DNA of 64,000 bases, taken from Cannabis sativa. Taxonomy: Eukaryota > Streptophyta > Magnoliopsida > Rosales > Cannabaceae. Both the position numbers and the translations under genes were made by a program. The notes beneath the pieces are model-generated. The model ran no database searches. It was not told the origin of the DNA and saw nothing but the letters and a program-made list of their open reading frames with translations. This document shows positions 44,136 to 57,230 of this stretch, piece after piece (within the stretch, counting starts at the first letter, position 1; every line of letters starts with the position of its first letter). The stretch spans positions 61,524,600 to 61,588,599 of the forward strand of contig NC_083602.1 in NCBI RefSeq assembly GCF_029168945.1, read 5' to 3'.

Positions 44136-46438
44136 AAGCCTAATACCTATACTTTTTTTTTTTTTTAAATTAAGACTAAACATATTAAAATTGATGGCTA
44201 ATACATTATTTAATATTTTGTTATTTTGCATAAATCTATTGATTTTGTTTGGTTTTGTATTGAGTTATATCACGATTTTTTTTGTATGAACTCTTTAAGG
44301 ACTTTTATGATGTGATTCACCATGGAAATATGTATTGTATATCATTATAATTTGGTCTTTGTATTAGGTACTAAATGATGATAATGGTGTTAATGAGGAA
44401 CAACCTCTTCTTGATGAAAATCCTACGGATAATGGTATCGATAAGGGTAAGGTAAGGGTACTAAAAAAAAGGATAGACCTCCTACTGTACTTATTCCTAA
44501 TCCTAAGAAGAAAGGAAAGTCTGCTATTTGGCTTCATTTCACTAAGGAAGACAATCCTCCCCGAGCTACAGAGGATGATGATGAAGAACCTCAACCTCGT
44601 GCTCCTAAGTGTGTGTAATTATTGTGGGAGTGATTTTCATTGTGACACTAAAAAACATGGGACTAGTCATCTATGGAGTCATTTGAAAAAGTGTGTGAGC
44701 TTAGTCTATTCAAAAATGAAGATGAAAAATAGAAGATTTTAAGTTTTAAGCTTCTTAAGGGTGGCAAGGAGGGGGAAACAAATTTAGTAGGTATGGTCTA
44801 TAACAATGAAGCTTGTAGGACCGCCCTCACACAATCAATTGTGTTAGATGAGTTATCATTTTGACATGTTGAGGGTGAAGGTTTCAAAAGATGTGTGAAA
44901 ATACTCTAACCTAGATTTGAGATCCCTTCTCGAATGACTATTGCTCGAGATGTTTTGAAGTTGTATCAAAAGAGAAGGTGACATTGAGAAATATTTTGAG
45001 ACATGAGAGGATATCGATTACTACCGATACTTGGACTTCTATTCAAAATATGAATTACATGAATTGATCATGCTTGGAAGTATCAAAAAAGGATTATCAA
45101 TTTTCGTCAAGTTATCGATCATAAAGGAGAAACTATTGGTAAATAGATTGAGATATGTTTAAGAGAATGGGATATCTCTAAGTTGTTGACCATACGGTAG
45201 ACAATGCTTCCTCTAATGATGTTACCATTAGATACTTAAAGAGGAAGTTTAAAGAGAAAGAGAATGAGACTTATTTTGGAGGAAAAGTTCTTACATGTGA
45301 GATGTAGTGCCCACATAGTGAACTTAATTGTTAGTGAAGGCTTGAAGGAAAAATATGAGTCTATTGCCGCAATGCGGTGAGATATGTTAGGTCTTCTCCT
45401 GCTAGGTTTAAAGCATTTAAGGAAGTAGTGGTGTAAGAAAAGATTGAATGCAACAGTCTTCTTTGTTTAGATGTCCTAACAAGGTGGAACTCAACATTCT
45501 TGATGCTAAACTGTGCAATCAAATTTAAAAAGGTATTTCAAGAGATGGCAGAAACAGATACATTTTATATGAAATACTTTGATGAGGTTAACAAAGATGG
45601 GAAACCAAAGGTTGGGCCACCCATTGAAACTGATTGGGAGAATGCAAGTGTGTTTGTGAGATTTTTGGAGACCTTTTATAATGTAACATTGACGTTTAGT
45701 GGGTCTACTTATGTAACTGCAAATAAGTACTTCATTGAAATATGCAATCTTCACCAAGAGTTGGTCGATTCTTCAATTGATGAAGATGAGGATGAGTTGT
45801 TGAGGAGCATGTCACATAACATGAAATCTAAGTATGACAAGTATTGGGGGAAGCTTGATTATTGTAATGAGGCACTTCTAATTGCCTTGGTTCTTGACCC
45901 TAGATACAAACTTGATTATCTTTATCATTATTTTAGCTTTACTCATACAAAGTTAGAATGCAAAGAGATGGTGAAAGGGGTGGAACAAACGATTTGGAGA
46001 ATGTTTAATCAATATAATGATTCAGCATCAAGTATTGGAACCCTCAATCACTCAATCACAAGCTAAACCTATTAATGATGGTGGTTCTTCCTCATTGATC
46101 GTTTCTAGTCGACCTAAAGGCAAGAAGTCTCGTAATGTCCATGATGAGTTCGTGGCATGAAGAATGGAGAAAATGACGGCAAGATGAAAAATGAACTTGA
46201 TAAGTATTTTGAAGAGGAAGCTAAGGAACCAACTCAACAATTTGATGTTTTAGGATGGTGGGCTAGTAGTGGGTGCAAATACAAGATATTGTCACTCATG
46301 GCACGTGATGTGTTAGCTATACCGGTTACTACTGTTGCTTTTGAGGCGACATTCTCTGTTGGGGGTCAGATTTTGGATCCTTTTAGGAGTTCACTTAGCC
46401 CAAGGATGGTTGAAGCATTAATTTATCTCAAGAATTAA
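44136..46438 (+). pseudogene. hAT transposase gene, degenerate
   Basis: A possible first exon ends ATG|GTAAGC (about 44136-44138) and resumes near 44369. Broken frames then give an acidic N-terminus, a Lys-rich K-K-K-G-K-S-A-I-W-L-H-F block and a BED zinc finger (C-N-Y-C-G ... S-H-L-W-S-H-L-K-K-C, about 44615-44695). A strongly mutated catalytic region follows (44700-45490, many stops). A clean 188-codon stretch at 45500-46066 has the pattern of the hAT DUF4413/RNase-H-like part, with L-V-L-D-P-R-Y-K-L. The C-terminal dimerisation domain at 46157-46438 shows L-G-W-W-x-S-x-x-x-K-Y and I-L-D-P-F-R-S-S-L-S-P. The intact protein would bind transposon ends and cut DNA; this copy cannot. A downstream intron or 3' part is interrupted by a LINE at 46676. 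Terminal inverted repeats were not located. Confidence 0.88.
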
Positions 46439-46675
46439 TGGAGCAGATCACATCAACCCATTGTTGTGCGAGAGTACATGGATGAAGAAGAAATACTTCA
46501 AACACAAGCATTGCTCGAAGATGGTAATTTTAGTTTGTTATATTTTATTTTGATTTCCATAATTTAAGTTTAATATCATAATATTTATTTTACGTATGCA
46601 TATTTATTATCTAACTAGATTATACTTTTGATATTTTATTGATATTCTCAATGACAATAATATAGGCACTGGCTT
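46439..46675 (+). other. hAT 3' coding tail and intron up to the LINE insertion
   Basis: After a stop at 46436-46438 the frame still shows family-like residues (V-R-E-Y-M-D-E-E-E-I) to about 46527. AT-rich intron-like sequence then ends in ATATAG. The LINE's left target duplication, AATAATATAG, is at 46666-46675. Confidence 0.5.
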
Positions 46676-48323
46676 GAGGCAAAATTATTCTGATGCTCAT
46701 ACTAGCTATCTATCCTTTCTTCATCAAAAAGCCAAACTCACTTGGATTCGTGATGGAGATGACAACACAGCAGCTTTCCACTTGAGTATCAAGGGCAGAA
46801 GGAACCAAAATAAGATTCTCTCAATAGAAGATGCACAAGGGGTAAGAGTTGATGACCCGAGCAAAATAACTGATATTTTTCTGTCATATTATCAGGCCCT
46901 ACTTGGCACCAGCAAGCACAACAGAACATCAGTCAATAGACGAGTTCTTAGAAACAACGGACCCACAGTCACCCCACACCAAGCAGATGCACTTGTAGCT
47001 GCTGTATCGAATGACGAAGTTAGAAAAGCAATTTTTGCCATTCTGAGATCTAAGGCACCAGGTCCGAATGGATATTCAAGCTACTTTTTTCAAGACAACT
47101 TGGATCTAATTGAGGGGGACATATGTGATGCAGTGAGATCGTTCATCCACTGAGGACACATACTCAAAGAGATAAACTGCACCACTCTTACTTCCAAAGT
47201 CAAATTCCCCAACACTCCAAGTGACTTCAGACCCATTGCATGTTGCAATGTAATATACAAGGCAGCCACAAAGATACTTTGCTCGAGACTTAAACACATA
47301 CTGCCAGAACTCATAGCACAAAACCAAGGGGGATTCGTTCAAGGAAGATTCATTGGCCACAATATAATGATATGTCAAGACTTGGTTCGACACTATGGAA
47401 GGATATCCAAAAAGGCCAATTGCATGATCAAACTCGATCTCCAAAAGGCTTATGACACAATAGAATGGGACTTCATAGAGGAGGTTCTCAAGGGATTGCT
47501 CTTCCCTGATAAATTCATCTCTTTGATGATGAATTGTGTCAAAACTCCAAAGTTCTCTCTTTTTTTCAATGGAACCTTACATGGTTTCTTTGAATCTAAG
47601 AGAGGATTACGACAAGGAGACCCTCTCTCCCCTTTATTGTTCATCATTGGAATGGAATACTTGTCTCGGATAATGAAGGAGATAGGATGCAAGCAAGATT
47701 TCTCATTCCATGAAAGGTGTGCTTCGCTGAAACTTAACCATCTCAGTTTCGCCGATGATGTCCTTTTATTTTGTAATGGAGACTATAAAAGCATTATCTA
47801 AATGCTTCAAGGGCTTCAACTCTTCACTAACACATCCGGCTTGACCCCAAACAAGTCAAAATCAGCCATATATTGCAGCAATATGGCAGACATAGAAGTT
47901 AAAAGGGTGATTGATGCCTCTGGTTTTTCCCAACAGAAGCTTCCTTTCAAATACTTGGGCATGCCCATTTGTTTCAAAAGGATCTCAAGGAAGGAATGCA
48001 CCATACTTGCTGAAAAAATGACAACCCGAATTCGAACATGGAGCACAAGGAATTTATCGTTTGCGGGTAGGGTTGTCCTTATTAATTCAGTCCTCTTTGC
48101 GATTCACTCATATTGGTGCCAAATACTCACATTGCCAAAGAAAGTCATCCAAGAGTTAGAAGCTATATGTAGGGCTTTCTTGTGGAAAGGCCAACATATC
48201 ATGCAGGGGGCTGGGAATGTTGCTTGGAGCAAGGTATGTCAACCCAAATCGGAAGGAGGGGCTGGTTTTACAAAAATAGCTTAATGGAATGTGGCTGCCT
48301 TGTTTAAGTACGTATGGGCCATC
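46676..48323 (+). pseudogene. LINE ORF2 reverse transcriptase, N-terminal part of the remnant
   Basis: Three frames separated by single in-frame stops (about 47151 and 47799) give a non-LTR reverse transcriptase. It has the Q-K-A-K-L-T-W-I-R-D-G-D-D-N-T linker, then [46 protein letters not shown] and the catalytic F-A-D-D-V-L-L-F. A thumb region (N-K-S-K-S, F-K-Y-L-G-M-P) follows. The endonuclease domain is missing because of 5' truncation. The frame is cut at 48324 by an LTR and continues at 58361. Confidence 0.92.
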
Positions 48324-49962
48324 TGTTGGAATTATTTTACCAGGATCTAGATTTACTACCAAGTATGTTTTATTAACATCCTAATATGAATTCTAAAATA
48401 ATGAAAATAAACACATAAGAGTTTAAGAAAACCTTACAGTGGCTGCAGCGGAATATTATGACTCCTTCCATTCAGATCTCTAGCCCTTGATTCCTTTCTG
48501 TAGCATAGCATTATCAAGATCTGAATCTGGATCTTCTTTTCTCCTTCTTTGATGCAGATTTTCCATAGTCTTACATAATATGATTGAGGTACCACTTGAT
48601 GTGTGTGGGCACTACTCATTCACTCAAGTGTTTCGAAATTTAGAGAGAAGAAAAGAGAGAGAAGGGCGTGTGGCTTTTCTGAAAGAAACCAATGTTCAAA
48701 GTTGTGTGTTTCCTGAAGCCAACACTTTCTATTTATAGAATGCCCTCTAGGTTTAGGTTAGAATTGTATGGCATTAAAATAATAGAAAAATAAAATGGTA
48801 AAAGCCTATGCATAGTGGGCGGCCCAAATAAGGAAATTGGGCCTCACTTTGCAACTTTCCCATTTTGTTATTTCTCATTCCCATTTTCTCAAAAATGCCA
48901 ATTTTCTAATTTAACCTTTTAAATGACAATTCTAATTATTTAATAACTTAAAAATATTTATTAAATAATATTTCCATTTAATATATTTATTAATTTAGAC
49001 ATGTAAAGTCTCTTAATTAATAAATAAACCTAGAATCTCTTTTCTTTACAATTTCGCCCTTGCTTAGTGAAAATTCATAAAGTAGACATAGTCTAACTTT
49101 AGAATTTTAATTGATTAATTAAAATCAATTAACTGAGTCTTACAAGCAGTATGGTCTCAACTAGTATGGAGACCATGGGTCTATATAACCGAGCTTCCAA
49201 TAAGTCGAACCGAATTTACCAAGTAAATTCCCTAACTTATTAATTCCTCATTGAATCCACACTTAGAACTTGGAATTGCACTCTCAGTCATATAGAACGC
49301 TCTATATGTTCCATGATATAGACACGTCATTAGTTATCCATTGTTATAACCCTAATGTGATCAATGACCCTCTAATAGATGATCTACATTGAAAAGGCAC
49401 TAAGTTACCGTTACACCTTCAATGTATTTTATCCTTAAAATACTTAGCTCCGTATAAATGATATTTCAGCAAAGTGAAATGAGATCTCCACCATTTATCT
49501 CTGTTTAGCCAAGCTCGAAGGATATCATCGTTTCACTTCCAAGTTCCTATAGAAGTTATAGATTTCATATCTATGGTAGTGCTCCCACTCAATTATACTA
49601 TCATGTTCCCAAAATGTATGTATCACCCTGATCCAAAAGTAGGCCTAACTAACAAATCAAAGAACATGTATAGTACTCTTGAGATCGAACCTAACCATAT
49701 CAGGATTAAGGTCATTTGATCTAGGATCAACAGGTGATATTGAATTGAATAGATATTACGGTAAATTTTAATATATCTAATCAAAGTTCAATATCGGTCC
49801 CTTCCGATGTATACTCCATACATCCGATACTGGTAAACTTTGCCAATGTTTTGAAAAGGACATAACACTTTTCCAAGGTGTAAGAATACCTATTGCTGAT
49901 TATACCATATCAGTCTAAATCCAGTGTTATGACAAATCAGGGAGTAAACTTTTGAACATATA

Positions 49963-51577
49963 TGTAATACCCGGAATTAAGAAATGGATTAGCAAAACCC
50001 TAACTAGATAATTATGTATAATGGAGGAATTATATTATTATATAGTTCAATATATGTGATTTATATGAATTTTAATATATTAAAGACCCCGTTGGTGAGC
50101 CAGGGGCATTTTGGTAATTATGACCCGAGAAGGGTAAAATGATGAAATTAATTTAATTACGTGCTTAATAGAACTATATTATTCTATAGTATGCCTGTGT
50201 TGTCTTTTCAGGTGTGTTCTGACAGGTTAGCGCGGTATAGTCACAACTGGAATTTCGGGCCGAACTGGGTTCGGGCCCGAAAGGTAAATTGGATTGATTA
50301 TTTGGCATTTTATTTGATGAATGATAATCTAAAATTTATTTGAAATTAATTGAGTATTGAATGACTATTTTACCCTTGTGAGTGTGTATGTGGGTATTTA
50401 AGCCCTAAGGGCATTTTGGTCATTTGACCCCTAATTACTATGTTTGGAAAATGTGATTTTTGAGGAAATGAAATGTTAATTTCTGGTGGCTTTCCCCTCT
50501 CAACCGAACCCTCTCATCCTCTCTAACCCTCTTCTTCTTCAAACTTGATTTTTGAGAAGAAAGCTTGATTTTTAGCTTGGTTTGGAAGCTTGATTTGTGT
50601 TGGAAGCTTGGAGCTTGTTTGAGCAAGAGATTAAGGTAGCTTTCCATGATCTTAAATTTGTTTTTGCTTGCTGAATTTTAGTGTTGAAAATGCATGACTA
50701 TGATGGTAATGAAGATGATAATTACATGTTGCATGAGATGATGTTCTTTTGTTAATTTAAGTGAGTTTTGCTTGAATTCTTTGTGTGTTGGTTGTTTGAG
50801 CTCTAGATGGAGTTCTAGGGTTTCTTCTTTATTTTAAATTCAAAGTATTTGATGATGATTGTTGCTGGAAAATATTGGAAAGATGTTGGTTTATTGGAAA
50901 GATTGGAGTTTAAGGCATGATTTTAATTATTGTGCAATCTGAAATTATGGGGTTTATTGTTGGATTTTAATGCATAAATATGTGTTTTAGATCCTATAAT
51001 ATTTGCTAGCTGCTGTAAGTGGATTAATTGTTGTTTTGGTTGTGAGAAACAAGCTTGAGTTCATGGAACTCACGCTTGGTGCTTTAATGGCACTTTTTGA
51101 TTTTTAGTGCAATTGTTGGGTTTAAGTTGTGGAATATGTTTATTATGACATATATTGATGCTCTGGAAAGTTTGGGAATGTTTGGGGATGATTTGAGTGA
51201 GTTTTGGGGGTTTAAAGATTGAGAAATTTCGTGTTCTCTGCCCAGACAACCGGAATTCCGATTGGTTCATCCGGAATTCCGGTTGGAGTTCATCGGGAAA
51301 TGCTGAATTTTGTTTCGACCATAACTTTTGACTCGGGATTCCATTTGGGACGTTCTTTATACCGTTGGAAAGCTCTTTTCGAGCTCTATGTGATTATCTG
51401 TATTTGAAATGCCATGAATTTATTTTATGAATATGAAATCAGGGGTTAACCCTATTTGTGAAAATCCCGGATTGTGTGACTAGGATTACCGGCACCTGGT
51501 CAGGAGCACCCGGGGATTCGGAATCTCTACCTTTGCGGGACAACAGGTAAGACAGTAGTTGCACGTAGAGATATGCA
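49963..51577 (+). repeat. 5' LTR of the chromovirus, 3' part missing
   Basis: Matches 55054-56673 closely, with some small indels (for example around 50245-50285 and 50885-50900). Similarity stops after GATATGCA. The last ~1.47 kb of the 3' LTR has no counterpart here. Confidence 0.9.
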
Positions 51578-51985
51578 TTTAAACTTCCTGTAGACCGGCC
51601 GAACATGTACATTCGTCGTCAGAGATAAGCTCGACTCATGGTGCAGTAAGTATTGAGAGTAAATACTTGACTGTATGTGTGATCATCTGTTTACTGCTTT
51701 CCATTTTAGGAAGTATGCAAGCATCTAGAGTATGTATGTGTTATGTGATGCCATGCTATAAATGCTAATTGTTTATGTAAATACGTATGAGGTAAATAGA
51801 TGAGTTAGGGTTTAAGGCATTAAGTGCGTAAGTGTGGTATTGGTGCTTAATTCGCTGGGGTTGTTGATTACACGGGTACTAGTAGTGGACCCTCTTTAAT
51901 CATCTAGACCACAGGGCGAGTTAGTAGAGCTTGGTGTAGACCAAACCAATTCACCGCACTGCCCCACCTCCGCGGAATCCGGGGA
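51578..51985 (+). other. Region between truncated 5' LTR and gag, of unclear origin
   Basis: Contains no primer binding site and does not match the 3' LTR. It may be a leftover of a different LTR version or of the leader. Confidence 0.4.
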
Positions 51986-52490
51986 ATTAATGCGGAGGTT
52001 GGCAATGCTAATCCTCCTGCTAAATGGCAGCAGATGTTTCAAGAAATGCGAAGTGTCATACTTCGTCAAGAAGAAGAGTTGTGACGATTAAGGTAACCGA
52101 CTGCCCCTGTTGATCAAGTGTTACCACCAGCACCTGTGCCAGTGGTGGGTAACCAGGGGTTTGTTATGCCGCATTGAGACTCGGTGTTTGAGCGGTTCGT
52201 GAAGCTGCAACCTACGACTTTTCTAGGAGGTATTGACATAATTAAGGCCAAGCAGTGGATGAAGAGAGGAATGAATGCCACAATCAGTCGGGACTTGAAG
52301 GTTACCACTTCATATGACACTTTGTACAAGAAAGTGATAGAGCTGGCCTTAATTGTTGAGGAGGCTGAATAATTTGTAATAAATGAGCAGATCGCAAAGG
52401 ATGCCGTCATGACATCGAATCCGCCTGCTAGTGGTAACGTCAGTAAGGGGACCGATAGTGGCAACCCTGATTACAAACGGAAGGCTGAGG
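51986..52490 (+). pseudogene. Chromovirus gag remnant
   Basis: Broken frames carry W-Q-Q-M-F-Q-E-M and the gag core pattern F-V-K-L-Q-P-T-T-F-L-G-G followed by A-K-Q-W-M-K-R. In-frame stops occur at about 52081, 52173 and 52370. The zinc knuckle is lost. Confidence 0.8.
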
Positions 52491-53385
52491 CTTTCGAAGT
52501 ATCAGGGAGTAATAGAAAGTATCGGGGAAATTGAGGTGACCGTCAAGGTCACGAATCTTCTTTCAAGTCATATCTTGAATGTCCGAAATGTAAGAATCAC
52601 CATCAGGGTGAAAGATGGGCCAAAGCTACGTAGTATACTTGATATAGATTATATGAATCGGACGTTCCAAGATTACCTGATTAGATGTGTGATCGTGTTT
52701 ATCGATGACATCTTGGTGTAATCTGAAACAGATAAAGAACATGAGTTGCATCTCAGATCAGTTTCACAATGATTACGGGACAATAAGCTGTATGCTAAAT
52801 TCAAGAAGTGTGAGTTTTGGTTATCCCGTGTCTCATTTTTGGGGCACATAGTGGATAAAGATGGGATCATAGTGGATCCGACAATAATTGAAGCTATTCG
52901 GGATTGGCCAGTACCGAAGTCAGCTACAGAGGTCAGAAGTTTTCTGGGTTTGGCTGGTTATTATCGTCGGTTCGTTGAGGGATTTTCAAAGATTGATGTA
53001 CCCTTAACGGAGCTGACCCGAAAGAACCAGAAGTTTGTTTGGACTGATCGGTGTGAGAAAAGTTTTCTGGAGTTAAAGCAACGCTTGATTACCGCTCCTG
53101 TACTAACTCTTCCTTCAGATAAGGAAAAGTTTATGAAATATTGTGATGCCTCGAGACAGGGTCTCGGCTGTGTGCTTATGCAGGCTGGGAGGGTAATAGC
53201 TTATGCTTCTCGGCAGTTAAAGGAGTACGAGCAGAGGTACCCTACTCACGATCTAGAACTCGCAGCAGTGGTATTTGCGCTAAAGATTTGGCGGCATTAC
53301 CTTTATGGCGAGAAATGTGAGATATACACTGATCATAAAAGTCTGAAATACTCCTTTACCCGGAAAGACCTGAATATGAGATAGA
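52491..53385 (+). pseudogene. Chromovirus reverse transcriptase (3' half) and RNase H
   Basis: A protease-like stretch is fused to the RT catalytic box F-I-D-D-I-L-V (52698-52718), so the RT N-terminal half is deleted. Then come F-L-G-H-I-V and [11 protein letters not shown] (RT thumb), W-T-D-R-C-E-K-S-F, and RNase H with the acidic residues in Y-C-D-A-S, D-L-E-L-A-A-V and T-D-H-K-S-L. Stops near 52719, 52771 and 53382 interrupt it. Confidence 0.9.
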
Positions 53386-54515
53386 GGCGTTGGCTAGAGT
53401 TGGTGAAGGATTATGATTGTGAGATCCTTTATCACCCTGGTAAGGCCAACGTGGTTGCTGATGCCTTAAGTAGAAAGGGTCAGAGTCAATTAAATACGGT
53501 GAAGCAAATCTCCCAGCAGCTAGCAAATGAGATGACTCGAGCTAATATTGAGTTGGTTGTAGGGTAATTAGCTAATATTACCCTGCAATCTACTCTTTTG
53601 GAGCGAATCAAAGAAGCACAAGTGCAAGATTCAGAATTAGTAAAAACTCGAGCTAGGGTTTCGGCTGGGAAGGCTAGTGACTTCTCAATAGATGAAACGA
53701 GAATGTTGAGATTTGGGAATTGAGTTTGTGTGCCCATGGATGAGAACATCAAGATAGAGATCATGGATGAGTCTCACACGACTCCTTATTCAATTCATCC
53801 AGGGTCGACAAAGATGTATCAAGACCTGAAAGCCATGTTCTGGTGGACAGGCATGAAAAACGACATCGTTGAGTATGTTGCAAAGTGCCTTACGTGTCAG
53901 CAAGTGAAAGCTGAGCACCAGCGACCTGCAGGGTTGCTGCAACCACTGCAAATACCAGAGTGGAAATGGGAAGACATTGCTATGGACTTCGTGGTAGGTA
54001 TGCCCAGAACCACGGGACAATTTGACTCTGTGTGGGTCATAGTGGACAGGTTTACAAAGTCTTCTCACTTTTTACCTGTTCGGACGAATTTCTCCATTGA
54101 CCAGTATGCTGAGTGGTATGTTAGAGAAATTGTTCGTCTGCATGGTGTCCCAAAGTCCATTGTGTCGGATAGAGATCCGAAGTTTACATCAAGATTATGG
54201 AAAAGTCTGCATCGAGCTATGGGAACTCAGTTAAAGTTTAGCACAACTTTTCATCCTCAGACGGATGGGCAATCTGAGAGGACCATTCAGATTTTAGAGG
54301 ACATGCTACGGGCATGTGTGCTTGACTTTGAGGGATCATGGGTAAAGTACCTTCCCCTGATCGAGTTTTCTTATAATAACAGCTATCAGGCAACAATCGG
54401 GATGGCTCCTTATAAACTTTTATATGGAAGAAAGTGTAGATCGCCCATTCACTGGGATGAAGTGGGTGAAAGAAAGTTCTTGGGTCCTGAAGCTGTTAAA
54501 AAAAACAAGTGAGGC
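53386..54515 (+). pseudogene. Chromovirus integrase
   Basis: The zinc-binding H-x-x-x-H...C-x-x-C module is at about 53774-53910. The core has its D, D and E residues in M-D-F-V-V-G, S-D-R-D-P-K-F and G-Q-S-E-R-T-I-Q. A long uninterrupted run (53730-54512) breaks by frameshift near 54500. Confidence 0.92.
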
Positions 54516-55017
54516 AGTTGATAAGATTAGAGCACGAATGCTCGCGGCTCAGAGTAGGCAGAAGAGTTATGCCGATCCAAAGCGCAGAGATATTAATTTT
54601 CAGGTTGGGGACATGGTATTTCTCTGAATATCTCTGATGAAAGGCATAAAACGCTTTGGGAAGAAAGGAAAGCTTAGCCCGAGGTTCATTGGACCTTTTG
54701 AAATCCTTGAGAGGATAGGGCAAGTAGCGTACAGGTTGGCTATGCCCCCAATGTGTTGTACATAATGCGTTTCATGTTTCAATGCTTCGGAAATATGTCT
54801 CGGACTCGTCCCATGTTTTGAGTTATGAAGCATTGGAACTTCAGCCGGACTTGTCATACGAGGAATAACCAGTGCAGATACTTGATAGAAGAGAGAAAGT
54901 CTTGAGAAGAAAGACAGTGGCACTAGTGAAAGTACTGTGGAAGAACAGTAAGGTAGAAGAGGCAACCTGGGAACTCGAGACGGATATGCAGCAGAAATAT
55001 CCGGAGTTGTTCAGGTA
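54516..55017 (+). pseudogene. Chromovirus integrase C-terminus with chromodomain
   Basis: G-D-M-V-F-L, G-K-L-S-P-R-F-I-G-P-F and A-Y-R-L-A (GPF/Y module) are followed by H-V-S-M-L-R-K-Y. A C-terminal block with W-E-x-E-T-D-M-x-x-x-Y-P-x-L-F is typical of chromodomain ends. Chromodomains steer insertion to marked chromatin. Several stops and a frameshift are present. Confidence 0.85.
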
Positions 55018-55039
55018 AATTTCGGGACGAAATTTCTAT

Positions 55040-55053
55040 AAGGAGGGGGTAAT
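55040..55053 (+). other. Polypurine tract of the chromovirus
   Basis: AAGGAGGGGGTAAT immediately precedes the 3' LTR and would prime plus-strand synthesis. Confidence 0.85.
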
Positions 55054-56721
55054 TGTAATACCCGGAATTAAGAAATGGATTAGCAAAACCCTAACTAGAT
55101 AATTATGTATAATGGAGGAATTATATTATTATATAGTTCAATATATGTGATTTATATGAATTTTAATATATTAAAGACCCCGTTGGTGAGCCAGGGGCAT
55201 TTTGGTAATTATGACCCGAGAAGGGTAAAATAATGAAATTAATTTAATTACGTGCTTAATAGAACTATATTATTATATAGTATGCCTGTGTTGTCTTTTC
55301 AGGTGTGTTCTGACAGGTTAGCGCGGTATAGTCACAACCGGGAATTTCGGGCCGAACCTGAAATGTAAATTGGATTGATTATTTGGCATTTTATTTGATG
55401 AGTGATAATCTGAAATTTATTTGAAATTAATTGAGTATTGAATGACTATTTTACCCTTGTGAGGGTGTATGTGGGTATTTAAGCCCTAAGGGCATTTTGG
55501 TCATTTGACCCCTAATTACTATATTTGGAAAATGTGATTTTTGAGGAAATGAAATGTTAATTTCTGGTGGCTTTCCCCTCTCAACCGAACCCTCTCATCC
55601 TCTCTAACCCTCTTCTTCTTCAAACTTGATTTTTGAGAAGAAAGCTTGATTTTAGCTTGGTTTGGAAGCTTGATTTGTGTTGGAAGCTTGGAGCTTGTTT
55701 GAGCAAGAGATTAAGGTAGCTTTCCATGATCTTAAATTTGTTTTTGCTTGCTGAATTTTAGTGTTGAAAATGCATGACTATGATGGTAATGAAGATGATA
55801 ATTACATGTTGCATGAGCTGATGTTCTTTTGTTAATTTAAGTGAGTTTTGCTTGAATTCTTTGTGTGTTGGTTGTTTGAGCTCTAGATGGAGTTCTAGGG
55901 TTTCTTCTTTATTTTAAATTCAAAGTATTTGATGATGATTGTTGCTAGAAAATATTGGAAAGATGTTGGTTTGAAGCTCAAGTTTAGAGCTTGAAGTTTT
56001 GGAGTTTAAGGCATGATTTTAATTATTGTGCAATCTGAAATTATGGGGTTTATTGTTGGATTTTAATGCATAAATATGTGTTTTAGACCCTATAATATTT
56101 GCTAGCTGCTGTAAGTGGATTAATTGTGATTTTGGTTGTGAGAAGCAAGCTTGAGTTCATGGAACTCAAGCTTGGTGCTTTAATGGCACTTTTTGATTTT
56201 TAGTGCAATTGTTGGGTTTAAGTTGTGGAATATGTTTATTATGACATATATTGATGCTCTGGAAAGTTTGGGAATGTTTGGGCATGATTTGAGTGAGTTT
56301 TGGGGGTTTAAAGATTGAGAAATTTCGTGTTCTCTGCCCAGACAACCGGAATTCCGGTTGGTTCATCCGGAATTCCGGTTGGAGTTCATCGGGAAATGCT
56401 GAATTTTGTTTCGACCATAACTTTTGACTCGGGACTCCGTTTGGGACGTTCTTTATACCGTTGGAAAGCTCTTTTTGAGCTCTATGTGATTATCTGTATT
56501 TGAAATGCCATGAATTTATTTTATGAATATGAAATCAGGGGTTAACCCTATTTGTGAAAATCCCGGATTGTGTGACTAGGATTACCGGCACCTGGTCAGA
56601 AGCACCCGGGGATTCGAAATCTCTATCTTTGCGGGACAACAGGTAAGACAGTAGTTGCACGTAGAGATATGCACGGTGGTGCTTATATTGAATATTATAT
56701 TGGTGATAATTAGAAACTGAG

Positions 56722-57076
56722 ATTAGGGTTATTACCCTAAAGTGAGCGGTTTAATGGCCTAGGGTTATTACCCTAGTAATTATTAATGTGTAAATGTTTT
56801 GCCATGATAAATATATTGTAATAAAGAATTATGCTCACAAGGCATAATTAAGTTAGACTCGGTAAATTAGTACCTTGAGTTTGATAGTAATGCGGTCTAG
56901 GGTTATTACCCTAGAAGTTATGTGAAGGTAAGAAAGTCATGATGTACAATAATATTGCTAATCAAGTGAAAGCATGAATTAGGGTTATTAATCTCTATAA
57001 GTGTTATTTTGAGCATGCAATGATATGTTATATGAGAGACTATTTGGTATGTAATTTAGGGTTATTACCCTAAGAT
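56722..57076. repeat. Dispersed hairpin motif TAGGGTTATTACCCTA, four full copies
   Basis: Full copies near 56725, 56761, 56890 and 57058, and a half copy near 56978. Each is a 6-bp stem with a 4-base TATT loop. Confidence 0.88.
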
Positions 57077-57230
57077 TCTATATGTTTTGTTATCTATTGA
57101 ATACATACATATATTTCAAGAGTTATGTGCATAAGACATAACTTGGGTAGACCTAGTATATTACTAGGATAAACCACTGAAAGAATGTAATGTATGGATT
57201 ACGTAAATATATATGAATAGGGTTATGTGA

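Noticed and set aside
51070..51407. Open frames on both strands, repeated at 56166-56503
   Set aside because: They lie in the two LTR copies of the chromovirus and show no protein domain.
56722..57076. Interstitial telomere tract because of TTAGGG/CCCTAA
   Set aside because: The motif is a hairpin in single dispersed copies and not a head-to-tail TTTAGGG array.
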